Shown: positions 43,601 through 51,363, counted from the stretch's first letter. The stretch is 64,000 bases of DNA from Glaciibacter superstes DSM 21135 (GCF_000421145.1 NZ_ATWH01000005.1:62001-126000); one strand, 5' to 3'. Numbers and translations: made by a program. Notes: generated by a model not told the origin, from the sequence alone.

Positions 43601-45780
43601 GCTCAGGGGTCGGTTCGTCAACGGCCACGCTCGACGGAATGCCGATCGACCTCCCGTACACGACATCGTCGTTGATCCTCAACGCCGGTGACCATGCCCT
43701 CAGCATCGAGTCGGCAGACGTCGTCGGCAACACCACCGTCTACGAGGCCACGTTCACGACCTTCGTCGAGCAGCCGACCGGAGGGGCGCTCAGCCCGGCA
43801 GAGGGCAGCCAGGTCGAGGCCGGCGATGTGAGCGTGTCTGCGCAGGTCGACGATCCGACGGGTGACATCCTCGACGTTTCGTTCCGTGAGGGCTACCGCC
43901 TCGATCTTGCCGATGGCGACGTCGAGACGCAGTCCGGAACGACCCAGGATGCCGCAGCGACCGATCGCGAGCAGCCTGAGCCGCTTCGCTCGAGTGATGT
44001 CGAGGCCCTGGCGACAATTGACGGACTGAGCACTGAGATCAGTTCAGATTCGGAGTTCCCGTACCAGCTGTTCGACGTCGCGGTGCCGGCAGATGCCGGA
44101 GTCGACGCCCTCGTGCGGGTCACCTGGTCTGGGGCGGCAAACGCGAACGCGCAGGTCATCCTTTACGCGCTCGCCGCAGACGCCTCGAGCTGGACCGAGG
44201 TGACGCGCCATCTCACGACGGCCGACGACGAGGCGTTTACCCTCACTGGCACCGTCGACGTCGCAACCCACGCGGTCGAAGGACGTGTCAGCATCCTGGT
44301 TCAGCACTCTGAAGGATTTGCGGGAGCGAATCAGACCGAGCGCGACGACGAGGTGGCCCCGCACAATGCGGCGGATATGCCGCGATCGGAATATGACTTC
44401 ACGCTCGCGTGGGAGTCTGACACGCAGTACTACAACGAGGAGTTCTACCAGCACCAGGTCGCGATTCACGACTACCTGCTCGACAGGCGGGAGGAGCTCA
44501 ACCTGCAGTATGTGTTCCACACCGGTGACATCGTCGACGACTTCGACCAGCCATACCAATGGGAGAACGCCGACCCGCAGTACCAGCGGTTCGACGATGC
44601 GGCGTTGCCGTACGGGGTGCTCGCCGGCAATCACGATGTCGGGCACAAGAACAACGACTACACCGAGTTCAGCCGGTACTTCGGCGAGGCCAGGTACGCG
44701 GACAATCCCTGGTACGGCGGAAGCTACAAGGACAACAGGGGTCACTACGACCTCCTGACCGCCGGCGGCATCGACTTCATGATGCTGTACATGGGCTGGG
44801 GTCCTGCCGACGAGGAGATCGCCTGGATGAACGAGGTGCTCGCGGCTCATCCGGAGCGCACCGTCATCCTGAACCTGCACGAGTTCATGCTCACGACTGG
44901 TGGTCTCGGCGCGATCCCGCAACAGATCATGGACCAGGTCGTTGCGCCGAACCCCGGCGTGAAGATGGTGTTCTCCGGCCATTACCACGATGCGTTCCAG
45001 CGCGTCGACCAGTTCGACGACAACGGCGATGGAACACCGGACCGCTCCGTTCACTCGATGCTGTTCGATTACCAGGGCCTGCCGGAGGGCGGCCAGGGCT
45101 TCCTGCGCCTGCTGCACTTCGACAACGTGACCGGCCAGGTGACCGTGCGCACGTATTCGCCCTCGCTCGACCAGTACAACTCAGACGAGGCGAGCCTGCT
45201 CGGCCCGGTGGAAGACCCGTACGCCTACCAGGACTTCGAGGTTCCGTACGCAGACCTCGGCCTGGCGCCGGCGACGAAGACACTGGCGACGGATGCGTTC
45301 AGTGCCGACATTCTGACGACGAACGAGATCGCGGCGTTCACCGAGGTGCCGAGCGGGTCTGTCGTGACCGCGACCTGGCCGCTCGAGGAGCTCGGCGAGC
45401 ACGGCTGGTATGTGCGGACCGCTGACCCGTACGACGCAGTCGACTACTCAGCGGTGAACCTCTTCACGGTGGTTCCCGCTGCGGTCGATCCGGAGGTGCC
45501 CGGCGACGGTGACGGCGACGGCGACGGCGACGGCGACGGCCCCGGAGACGGATCCGGCGACGGAGACGGCCCCGGCGGCTCAGATCCGGCCGACGGCGGG
45601 ACGACGCCGATCGGCTCGCCCGGGTCTGGCGGGGCTCCGGCCGGCGACAACCTGGCGAAGACGGGTTCCCCCGTGGATGCCGCAGGCGTGTTCGGCTTCG
45701 CTGCGCTTGCCATGCTGCTCGCGGGCCTGGGGACGCTCCTCCTGCGGCGACAGCGACGCCGGTCGGCCCGCTTGGAGTAG
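40678..45780 (+). CDS. Cell-wall-anchored phosphoesterase with lamin-tail-like repeats
   Basis: The protein is 1700 residues from TTG 40678 (AAAGG upstream), with a signal peptide ending SPASAAPA. Three lamin-tail-like domains follow (LVITEIVADNPGDDNFEYFE; LIVTEIAPDHAGYDNFEFFE; LQVTELLPDSTNVGASDGFE), then Ig-like modules. A calcineurin-type metallophosphoesterase spans about 1240-1500 (SDTQYY, HTGDIVDD, GNHDVG, SGHYHD). A Gly-Asp repeat linker, LAKTG at 1659-1663, a membrane segment and an Arg-rich tail form a class E-like sortase signal. It should hydrolyse phosphoesters at the cell surface, perhaps extracellular DNA, teichoic-acid-like polymers or phospholipids. It has no operon partner. 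Confidence 0.88.
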   Translation: MTTPRFRRFRGALATATIGALGLSLLAASPASAAPADGVPPLVITEIVADNPGDDNFEYFEVHNTTADAIDLAAAGITFAYSYADSDDQGRDVPLTADGGAEGDVSIAAGETVVFWLSYTAGKVDSTKFTVDGFRTAVGADAATQVVRVTGQNGMANGGDRGVRIVDGDGILSWSHYPTGSMGQGQAVHFRLPEDTADLGLDVLAPNAALSPGVIDPAALVRPTPEPDPVPEPGPAANWPLIVTEIAPDHAGYDNFEFFEVHNTTNLPIDVAADGYSFAYGSFTSDDMTKDVPLTAEENLVIGAGETVLYWLSYTSGNVDSSAFTVDDFRAQWNAPAETPVVRITGQGGMANGGSRAIRVVQTTDAGAESVSWSHYPAGSVSTTATAHFRIPGDIAENGLTLLESAAATPGVVGPEALVAPEPEPEPDWDPQPDPALTTARLQVTELLPDSTNVGASDGFEFVELYNATSEPVDFSDYTINYLYPVDFQTNSNEVLWPAQPSDVVIEPGKTLVLWVKNGPNDALGAADFNGQFGTNLELGTNLVEIPAGGMANGSPRGIEILTNTGFSVNRAYYNMGTTDDAVADQGIRYAVTPEDLLLQRMLGVTAATPGAVQQDQVPAGLMIDPVDTVAPVIDDLTAYPVDPPAIDPAVNFTIELGASDDVQVRTLELALSNNVDSDIRSLKLVQGDDGIYRHVVNAADLIGKKWYEYTVTARDGSNAATTETRRVPVIGANLDPIRLNVTDGQYVGGESTVIAAADDYPSEIELSIDGTPVDTAPSLESAPTFAFEAGGVDTFFQNGVRIGDDVLHIFDDGIYSGFETIVTPVPQGYVVEGDEVVVSIWAGSKAAPEIDLGENNDDFQVKGLRLILPDGRTLTPIGYDDPTATLNMGDSAGKFDFYDARFELPADAFTGNSTVWDTTAVEDGDHVVSATDGISTLARTVIVDNTAPEVSSSIIDGTPYQGEIRIAAEIADSGSGVGSSTATLDGMPIDLPYTTSSLILNAGDHALSIESADVVGNTTVYEATFTTFVEQPTGGALSPAEGSQVEAGDVSVSAQVDDPTGDILDVSFREGYRLDLADGDVETQSGTTQDAAATDREQPEPLRSSDVEALATIDGLSTEISSDSEFPYQLFDVAVPADAGVDALVRVTWSGAANANAQVILYALAADASSWTEVTRHLTTADDEAFTLTGTVDVATHAVEGRVSILVQHSEGFAGANQTERDDEVAPHNAADMPRSEYDFTLAWESDTQYYNEEFYQHQVAIHDYLLDRREELNLQYVFHTGDIVDDFDQPYQWENADPQYQRFDDAALPYGVLAGNHDVGHKNNDYTEFSRYFGEARYADNPWYGGSYKDNRGHYDLLTAGGIDFMMLYMGWGPADEEIAWMNEVLAAHPERTVILNLHEFMLTTGGLGAIPQQIMDQVVAPNPGVKMVFSGHYHDAFQRVDQFDDNGDGTPDRSVHSMLFDYQGLPEGGQGFLRLLHFDNVTGQVTVRTYSPSLDQYNSDEASLLGPVEDPYAYQDFEVPYADLGLAPATKTLATDAFSADILTTNEIAAFTEVPSGSVVTATWPLEELGEHGWYVRTADPYDAVDYSAVNLFTVVPAAVDPEVPGDGDGDGDGDGDGPGDGSGDGDGPGGSDPADGGTTPIGSPGSGGAPAGDNLAKTGSPVDAAGVFGFAALAMLLAGLGTLLLRRQRRRSARLE

Positions 45781-45811
45781 CGCGCGTGGAGTAGTGTCTG
45801 GCCGCACTCGC

Positions 45812-45842
45812 GAACGGGGCGGGCGCCGAGCCCGCCTCGTTC
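45812..45842. terminator. GC-rich hairpin after the phosphoesterase gene
   Basis: GAACGGGGCGGGC (45812-45824) pairs with GCCCGCCTCGTTC (45830-45842) at 12 of 13 positions around GCCGA. A terminator role for the gene ending at 45780 is likely although the T-tract is missing. The bases before it (45799-45811) resemble the end of a family A palindrome. Confidence 0.55.
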
Positions 45843-45860
45843 TCGGACATCTGTCCGAGA
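45841..45860. promoter_or_regulatory. TetR autoregulatory operator
   Basis: TCTCGGACA-TC-TGTCCGAGA is a perfect 9-bp inverted repeat ending six bases before the -10-like TACACT (45866-45871) of the TetR gene. The -10 ends six bases before the ATG, so the mRNA is probably leaderless. Confidence 0.75.
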
Positions 45861-45877
45861 AGTGGTACACTGGTCTG

Positions 45878-46627
45878 ATGGCGTCAAACGTACTACCCAG
45901 AACGCCAGCCACGAGTTTCGCTTCGACCTCGAATCCGACTGCGACGCCGACAGCCACCACGACGGCAGTACCGGCTGCGACCACCGGCCCGATCAGGCAG
46001 CGCGCAGCCGGTTCCAGCCACGATCCGCGGGCGGAACGCACGCGTCAGTCGATCTTCACGGCAATCCGAACGCTGATGTCCGAACGAACGGGAAGCGTCT
46101 CGGTCGGCGACATCGTTCAGGCCGCGGGTATCAGCCGCAGTTCGTTCTACGCACATTTCTCGAGTCTTGACGAACTCGCATCCGAACTCTTGGGCGATCA
46201 GTTCAGCAGCATCGATCAGATCGCCGGTATGGGGTCGGCTGGTGTCGACGTGCACCATGGCGACCACGGTGCCCGCAGCACGGCGCGATCCGGGTATGCG
46301 CGGCTGATCGAACACATGATCGAGCATTTTCCGCTCTACTCGAGCGTGCTCGAACTGCCGTTGACCCGCAGCGTCTACGACCGCATCGTCGCCGCCTACA
46401 CCACCCAGATTCTCGAGTCCATGCTGGTGAAGGGCGCCGTCCCGACCGGTGTGAACGCAGAGCTGGCCACGACCTACATTGCCGGTGGCGCCATGACCCT
46501 GATCAGCGCCTGGATGCGCGGCCGGTTCGAGGCGACAGACGACGAGGTCGTTGACCAACTGGTGCGGTTGCTCCCGAACTGGCTCGCTGATCCCAACGCA
46601 GAACCCCATACAGAACTTCACCCATGA
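45878..46627 (+). CDS. TetR-family regulator
   Basis: The protein is 249 residues from ATG 45878. After a Thr/Ala-rich N-terminal tail of about 45 residues comes a TetR helix-turn-helix (VSVGDIVQAAGISRSSFYAH), then a helical ligand domain. There is no ribosome binding site, but a -10 element lies just upstream, so leaderless translation is likely; this decides the start against longer in-frame readings. The palindrome at 45841 suggests repression of its own promoter. The CarD-like gene follows after 52 bases and may be co-transcribed. Confidence 0.85.
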   Translation: MASNVLPRTPATSFASTSNPTATPTATTTAVPAATTGPIRQRAAGSSHDPRAERTRQSIFTAIRTLMSERTGSVSVGDIVQAAGISRSSFYAHFSSLDELASELLGDQFSSIDQIAGMGSAGVDVHHGDHGARSTARSGYARLIEHMIEHFPLYSSVLELPLTRSVYDRIVAAYTTQILESMLVKGAVPTGVNAELATTYIAGGAMTLISAWMRGRFEATDDEVVDQLVRLLPNWLADPNAEPHTELHP

Positions 46628-46679
46628 CTTTCGCCGGCTACCCGGCCGGTCCACCCCACAACAGAAGAAGGCAGTATCC

Positions 46680-47192
46680 ATGAAACTCGTAATCGGCGAA
46701 ACCCTCGTCTACCCGCACCACGGTGCCGTCACGATCACCGAACTCACCACCCGCACGATCAAGGGTGAGAAGAAGAAGTTCATGACGCTCAACGTGCACA
46801 CCAGCGAGCTGATGATCCAGTTGCCAGTCGACAATATCGAGCTGGTCGGAGTGCGCGACGTCATCGACGCAGACGGTGTGAAGGCCGTGTACGCGGTGTT
46901 GACAGAGGAGTTCGTCGAGGAGTCGGGCAACTGGTCACGCCGCTACAAGGCCAACCAGGAGAAGATGGCCAGTGGCAGCGTCTACCGGGTGGCAGAGGTC
47001 GTGCGCGACCTGTGGCGCCGCGACCAAGACAAAGGCGTGTCCGCCGGCGAGAAGCGGATGCTGGAGAAGGCACGTCAGATCCTCGTCTCCGAGCTGGCGC
47101 TGGCGCAGGCTCTGACCGATGACGAGGCATCCGTTCTGCTGATCGAGGTTCTGCAGAGCGACGTCGTCGCATCGGAGCCCGCGGCGGTCTAA
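46680..47192 (+). CDS. CarD-like RNA polymerase-binding regulator
   Basis: The protein is 170 residues from ATG 46680 (AAGAAGG upstream). MKLVIGETLVYPHHGAVTIT is the start of a CarD/CdnL N-terminal domain that binds the RNA polymerase beta subunit, and the C-terminal helical part (RRYKANQEKMASGSVYRVAE, MLEKARQILVSELALA) binds the upstream edge of promoters in this family. CarD proteins stabilise open complexes. The gene follows a TetR gene. Whether this is the sole CarD of the organism or a paralogue cannot be told from this window. Confidence 0.88.
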   Translation: MKLVIGETLVYPHHGAVTITELTTRTIKGEKKKFMTLNVHTSELMIQLPVDNIELVGVRDVIDADGVKAVYAVLTEEFVEESGNWSRRYKANQEKMASGSVYRVAEVVRDLWRRDQDKGVSAGEKRMLEKARQILVSELALAQALTDDEASVLLIEVLQSDVVASEPAAV

Positions 47193-47212
47193 TCCGCACT
47201 GCGCCGCCACCC

Positions 47213-47264
47213 GTGCGCTCTTTGTGCCGCCTCTCCGACCTGCGAGGCGACACAAAGAGCGCAC
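47213..47264. repeat. Family B palindrome
   Basis: Arms 47213-47233 and 47244-47264 pair at 20 of 21 positions around TCCGACCTGC. The left arm begins GTGCGCTCTTTGTGCCGCC. It lies 21 bases after the CarD-like stop. A second copy is at 52452. Confidence 0.8.
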
Positions 47265-47266
47265 GC

Positions 47267-47317
47267 GTGCGGTGCAATCGCCGTTTCGAGCGGCCTACAC
47301 CGACGATCTGGCCGTGC
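47267..47317. repeat. Family A palindrome, degenerate copy
   Basis: GTGCGGTGCAATCGCCG (47267-47283) and CCGACGATCTGGCCGTGC (47300-47317) correspond to the two arms of family A with several mismatches. It directly follows the family B copy, the same order as at 52452-52556. Confidence 0.6.
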
Positions 47318-47369
47318 TCACCCGTTGGGCTGCGGCCGATGGTTCACTCGTGCTCAGGGATCCGTCTGC

Positions 47370-47398
47370 TTGCCTATCCATATAACCGATAGTAATAT
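47370..47398 (+). promoter_or_regulatory. Leaderless promoter of the HTH-nucleotidyltransferase gene
   Basis: TTGCCT (47370-47375) and TAATAT (47393-47398) are 17 bases apart, with the ATG seven bases further on. CGATA-GTAA-TATCG (47387-47400) is an inverted repeat over the -10. The CGATAGTA part also precedes the MntA-like gene at 19109. Confidence 0.65.
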
Positions 47399-47405
47399 CG
47401 TGTAT

Positions 47406-47999
47406 ATGAACACTAAGGCGCCAACACTCGCGCCGCTTTTCCGCTCAGACGCGCAGGGAGAGATTCTCGCGCGGCTGTTTCTGAATCCGGAGCGGTCATT
47501 CACGATCGCAGAACTCTCGCGCCTGGCGAAAACACCGTATGCGAGTGCGCACCGCGAGGTCTCCCGACTCGCAGGGATGGGACTCGTCACCGCCGAAAAG
47601 CGCGGTCAGGCGGTTGAGGTCCAATCGCGTCGGGATACGCCGACGTTTCGGCCTCTTGCAGAATTGCTCGGGCTCACCTACGGTCCCGCGGTCGTGATTC
47701 CTCGTGAGTTCATTGGCATAGCTGGCATCGGTGAAGCCTACCTCTACGGGTCGTGGGCGGCCCGCAGGGAAGGAGAGTCTGGCAGCACCCCGGGGGACAT
47801 CGACCTGCTCATCGTCGGCAATCCATCCCGAAGCGAGATCTACGAAGCGGCGAGCGTCGCCGGTGCTGCACTCGGGCGTGAAGTCAACCCGCGTATTATC
47901 AGCGTCGATGCGTGGGAGGCGGCAGCGTCGGATCCGTTCCTTCGTACTCTCACCGAGCGTCCACTCGTCCGCCTTGATCTACTTGAGTCGCACTCATGA
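47406..47999 (+). CDS. Winged-helix nucleotidyltransferase (MNT-type antitoxin candidate)
   Basis: The protein is 197 residues from ATG 47406, leaderless. An N-terminal winged helix (FTIAELSRLAKTPYASAHREVSRL truncated here to FTIAELSRLAKTPYASAHRE, residues 32-51) is fused to a Pol-beta-type nucleotidyltransferase with GS at 115-116 and D131xD133 (DIDLLIVG). Such proteins are antitoxin-like partners of HEPN toxins. Its downstream partner, overlapping in ATGA, seems truncated, so the antitoxin is orphaned. A long insertion between the GS and DxD motifs is normal for this type. Confidence 0.75.
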   Translation: MNTKAPTLAPLFRSDAQGEILARLFLNPERSFTIAELSRLAKTPYASAHREVSRLAGMGLVTAEKRGQAVEVQSRRDTPTFRPLAELLGLTYGPAVVIPREFIGIAGIGEAYLYGSWAARREGESGSTPGDIDLLIVGNPSRSEIYEAASVAGAALGREVNPRIISVDAWEAAASDPFLRTLTERPLVRLDLLESHS

Positions 48000-48268
48000 T
48001 CAATCACTGGGAGCGCGGACGTGCTCAGGTAGATCAACTCCTCCAACTGACCTCCACGGCGGAACCGCCCGCGCTGACCAAGTCGTCGCGCGTCAGCGCG
48101 GCGTCGGGCTCAGACGGCCTCGGTGCCGTTCGCGGCAGCGTTCTCGTCGTTCACGGATTCCAGGAACGTTCCCAGCACGCTTTTGATGTGCTGGGTCGCG
48201 GCCGCACCCGCCTGTTCGGCGAGGCCCTTCTCAATGGCGTCGACGATGAGGAGGTGCTCCGTGAGTGA
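47996..48268 (+). pseudogene. Truncated HEPN-partner gene
   Basis: The ATG overlaps the stop of the nucleotidyltransferase gene. The first 17 residues (MINHWERGRAQVDQLLQ) look like the start of the HEPN proteins that normally follow such antitoxins. From about 48090 the frame merely runs antisense to the GntR gene and has no HEPN helices or RX4-6H motif. I read it as a remnant cut off by a rearrangement that brought in the GntR gene. Confidence 0.55.
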
Positions 48269-48808
48269 CTGCTCTACCCTCCCGGGAACGCGTGCAGACA
48301 GACTGTTGACCAGACGCATCTGGTCCATCAGCTGCTCGCCGGTGCGCTGGAGCCGACTGTTCCCGCAGAGCGCCCACAGGTCGTGGTGAAACTCGAGGTC
48401 CATGCGCCGGTAGGCGTCGACGTCGCTGGATTTCAGATACGTGCGCTGCTGTTCACACTTGGCGCGCAGCTGGGTCGCGATTGCGGCGTGATTCTCCGCC
48501 GACGCGGCAAGCTGCGCGGCCAGCCAGTCGAGCGCCTCACGCATCTCATAGATCTCCCGCAGATCAGCTGTGCTGAGCGCCGGCACAAAGAATCCGCGAT
48601 GCAACTTCGACTCAAGCACACCCTCGCGCTCAAGCGCCATCAGTGCGGCTTTGACCGGTGTGGCCGACAGGTTCAGCTTCTCAACGATGGGACGCACCGT
48701 CACCCGTGACCCGGGCGGGAGGTCACCGGCGATGATCATCGATCGAATGGCCGCGTACGCTTCCTGCGTCAGGCTGAAGCGAGGAAACGCGTCCGGGGAT
48801 TCCATCAC
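48110..48808 (-). CDS. GntR-family regulator, FadR/FCD type
   Basis: A 232-residue regulator with an N-terminal winged helix (LTQEAYAAIRSMIIAGDLPPGS, of which RVTVRPIVEKLNLSATPVKA is the recognition part) and an all-helical FCD domain with ligand and metal residues such as LEFHHDLW and EHLLIVDAI. It starts at GTG 48808 or ATG 48805. It is divergent from the nitroreductase; the inverted repeat at 48945 is its likely operator. FCD regulators usually respond to small organic acids. Confidence 0.88.
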   Translation of the reverse strand: MMESPDAFPRFSLTQEAYAAIRSMIIAGDLPPGSRVTVRPIVEKLNLSATPVKAALMALEREGVLESKLHRGFFVPALSTADLREIYEMREALDWLAAQLAASAENHAAIATQLRAKCEQQRTYLKSSDVDAYRRMDLEFHHDLWALCGNSRLQRTGEQLMDQMRLVNSLSARVPGRVEQSLTEHLLIVDAIEKGLAEQAGAAATQHIKSVLGTFLESVNDENAAANGTEAV

Positions 48809-48944
48809 TCGGTCGACCCCATTTCAGCTGATTGAATTCTCACCATACGCGGCGGCGGCGCATTGGCGGCTGCGGCGCACTGGTAATAATGGCGCACTGG
48901 TAATAATACTGTCGCATTGCTGGCGCACATCTCAGGCATCCGTA

Positions 48945-48963
48945 TTTAGATTCAAAATCTAAA
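48945..48963. promoter_or_regulatory. GntR operator candidate
   Basis: TTTAGAT-TCAAA-ATCTAAA is a perfect 7-bp inverted repeat 21 bases before the nitroreductase ATG. A related AT-rich sequence lies upstream of the threonine-synthase-like gene (51206). Confidence 0.65.
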
Positions 48964-48984
48964 CTGCTCTGGTATGATCGCGAC

Positions 48985-49857
48985 ATGACGGAGACAACTT
49001 CAGTGGCGCACCGCAACCGGTTTATGCACGAGGACATCCCCGTGTCTGACGCATACATGAACGACACCGTTCACGTGATCACGGCCCACGAGTCGGTGCG
49101 AGCATTCGAATCGCGGGCGATCCCAGACGAAATGCTGACAGCCATTCTGACCGCGGCCAGAAGCGCACCGACCTCGTCGAACTTGCAGGCGTACAGCGTG
49201 ATTGTGGTCGACGATGAAGCATCGAAGTCGCGTCTGGCCGTCCTCGCCGGTGAGCAGGAGTGCATCGCCCAGGCGCCGTTGCTCCTAGTGTTCTGTGCCG
49301 ACGTCAACCGGCTCCGCTACGTCGCGCATCGTCAGGGGAGGGAATTCGGAGGCGACACGCTCGAGATGTTCCTCCTGGCATCCGTTGATGCTGCCCTCGT
49401 GATGCAGAACACCCTGGTGGCAGCTGAGTCGCTCGGCCTGGCGACGACGCCGATCGGCTCGGTGAGAGACCGACCTGACCTGATTGCAGAAGAGCTCGAA
49501 TTGCCCGAAGGCGTCTATGCCGTTGCCGGGCTGTGCGTGGGCTTCGAGCGGGCGGGGGAGCGGCGCGGAACGAAGCCGCGGTTGCCGGAGAACGTGACCA
49601 TTCACCGCAATAAGTACAGTGAAGACGCTTTCGAGGCGGGCATCAGTGACTACGACGACACGATGATGCGGCGGCGCACGTATGCCGGTCGGCACATCCA
49701 GGTTCCGGGCGAGGTGGGGCAGGACGACGCCGAATACGGCTGGGCCGAGCACACGGCGCTGCGGTGCAGTTCGCCGGAGGTTCTCGGAAAGCCCGCCGAT
49801 TTCGGGCGACGGCTGCTGCGAAGCTACCTCGAAGGTCGCGGATTCTCCTTCGACTGA
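48985..49857 (+). CDS. NADPH-dependent nitroreductase (NfsA/Frp type)
   Basis: The 290-residue flavoprotein shows nitroreductase-fold motifs: ITAHESVRAFESRAIPDEML, RSAPTSSNLQAYSVIVV for FMN binding, and LGLATTPIGSVRDRPD. It should reduce nitroaromatics, quinones or flavin with NADPH in the cytoplasm. ATG 48985 lies behind the GntR operator candidate, so control by the divergent GntR regulator is probable. The physiological substrate is not readable. Confidence 0.88.
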   Translation: MTETTSVAHRNRFMHEDIPVSDAYMNDTVHVITAHESVRAFESRAIPDEMLTAILTAARSAPTSSNLQAYSVIVVDDEASKSRLAVLAGEQECIAQAPLLLVFCADVNRLRYVAHRQGREFGGDTLEMFLLASVDAALVMQNTLVAAESLGLATTPIGSVRDRPDLIAEELELPEGVYAVAGLCVGFERAGERRGTKPRLPENVTIHRNKYSEDAFEAGISDYDDTMMRRRTYAGRHIQVPGEVGQDDAEYGWAEHTALRCSSPEVLGKPADFGRRLLRSYLEGRGFSFD

Positions 49858-49954
49858 GGCCGTGTGCGGCATCGCGCCGATTCGAGACCGTGGCGATTCG
49901 ATACCGCGCGGCGCCGCACATGGGAGATGTTTGCGGCGCCGCAGTCTGTCACGC

Positions 49955-51190
49955 TCACTGGAAGGCTGCCAGCACCTCGTCCGTGCCAGCATCGCGAGCG
50001 ACCGTCGGCAGGTCGACGGCCACCGCCTCCGGGTACTTGTTGCCCGCGCCCGTGTTGAGCACAACGACCTCGTCCTGTGCGTCGATCCAGTCGGAACCAC
50101 GCAGTTCAGCCACGGCGACGAGGGTTGCTGCCCCCTCCGGGCAGAACATCATCCCCTCGCTGCTCGCGCACTTCTCGATGAAGTTCAGGATGTCGCTGTC
50201 CGAGACCGCGATGGCGGTTCCTTCGGTTGCACGAACGGCTTCCAACACGGCTCGCCCGCCGAGCGGCTTTGGCACGTTGATGCCAAATGCCACCGTGCGG
50301 GTGTCGGTCTGGGGAGTGACATCACTCGCGCCGCTGGTGAACGCCTGCACGATCGGGTCGCATCCCGCAGCTTGAACGCTCACGAGGCGGGGAAGTTTCG
50401 CGCCGATCCAACCGAGTTTCTGCAGCTCCAGGATCGCCTTGTAGATTCCGATGAGCCCAACTCCGCCACCGGTCGGGTAGACGATGACATCCGGAACCTT
50501 CCAGCCCAGCTGCTCGATGAGTTCGAGCCCCATGGTCTTCTTGCCTTCGACTCTGTACGGCTCCTTGAGCGTCGATGCATCGAAGATGTCCCCCGAGCGC
50601 GTCAGTTCACCGACAACCCGGCCGGCATCCGAGATCAAACCGTCGATGAGCGCCACGCGGGCACCGGCCATCACGCACTCCGAGCGTGTGATCGCGGGAG
50701 CATCGACGGGCATGATCACCGTCGCTTCGATGCCGTACTGGGCGCAGTAGGCCGCCCAGGCTGCGCCCGCGTTTCCATTCGTGGGCATCGCCAGTCGCGT
50801 GATGCCGAGTTCTGCCGCCCTGGCGACTCCGACCGCGGCTCCTCTCGCCTTGAACGAGCCCGTCGGAAGCGCGGATTCATCCTTGACCTTCAACCGCGGC
50901 ACACCGAGTGAGGCTCCGAGGCGCGGCAACTCGACCAGCGGCGTCATGCCCTCTCCGAAGCCGCGAATGAAGGCCGGATCTCGAACAGGCAGTAGCTCGT
51001 GGTAGCGCCAAAGCGTGGGCTTTCGCTCCGCGATGATGGCCGGCGTCACAGCAGATCGAACCGTATCGAGGTCGTAACGCGCCAGAAGGGGTGTGCCATC
51101 CGATCCGAGGTTACGAACCTCATCGGACGACGAACGAACTCCCGAACCGGATTCTTCAAGCTCGGTCAGGTAGCTGAACTGCTCTGGCAT
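49955..51190 (-). CDS. Threonine-synthase-like PLP enzyme
   Basis: A 411-residue fold-type II PLP enzyme. The PLP lysine is in LPTGSFKARGA (about residue 114), TNGNAGAAWAAYCAQYG binds the phosphate side of the substrate, and VYPTGGGVGLIGI binds the cofactor phosphate. The length and the N-terminal extension fit threonine synthase, which makes Thr from O-phosphohomoserine, but such genes outside Thr operons can act on other amino-acid phosphates or deaminate. An AT-rich, operator-like sequence precedes its start. It is convergent with the nitroreductase. Confidence 0.8.
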   Translation of the reverse strand: MPEQFSYLTELEESGSGVRSSSDEVRNLGSDGTPLLARYDLDTVRSAVTPAIIAERKPTLWRYHELLPVRDPAFIRGFGEGMTPLVELPRLGASLGVPRLKVKDESALPTGSFKARGAAVGVARAAELGITRLAMPTNGNAGAAWAAYCAQYGIEATVIMPVDAPAITRSECVMAGARVALIDGLISDAGRVVGELTRSGDIFDASTLKEPYRVEGKKTMGLELIEQLGWKVPDVIVYPTGGGVGLIGIYKAILELQKLGWIGAKLPRLVSVQAAGCDPIVQAFTSGASDVTPQTDTRTVAFGINVPKPLGGRAVLEAVRATEGTAIAVSDSDILNFIEKCASSEGMMFCPEGAATLVAVAELRGSDWIDAQDEVVVLNTGAGNKYPEAVAVDLPTVARDAGTDEVLAAFQ

Positions 51191-51204
51191 CAGGCGCTTC
51201 TCTC

Positions 51205-51224
51205 ATTTAGATTTCAAATTCAAT
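51205..51224. promoter_or_regulatory. AT-rich operator-like sequence
   Basis: ATTTAGATTTCAAATTCAAT, 15 bases before the threonine-synthase-like start, shares 14 of 19 positions with the GntR candidate operator at 48945. A further AT-rich stretch at 51282-51301 lies before the beta-propeller gene. Confidence 0.45.
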
Positions 51225-51363
51225 CAAGCATAGCGCGAACTCGGCGGTGAGCCCGCTCTCAGACGTCACTCATCTTTGCATGATCAAATTTTAAATCGAA
51301 TCTGTTTACATATCCAACGAGAGGCATGCACACAATGCAGACTACTTTCAGCGAGGAGCGCTC

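Noticed and set aside
45500..45560. Hexamer repeat (GACGGC)n as a mobile or regulatory repeat
   Set aside because: It encodes the Gly-Asp linker before the wall-sorting signal, so it is explained by the protein.
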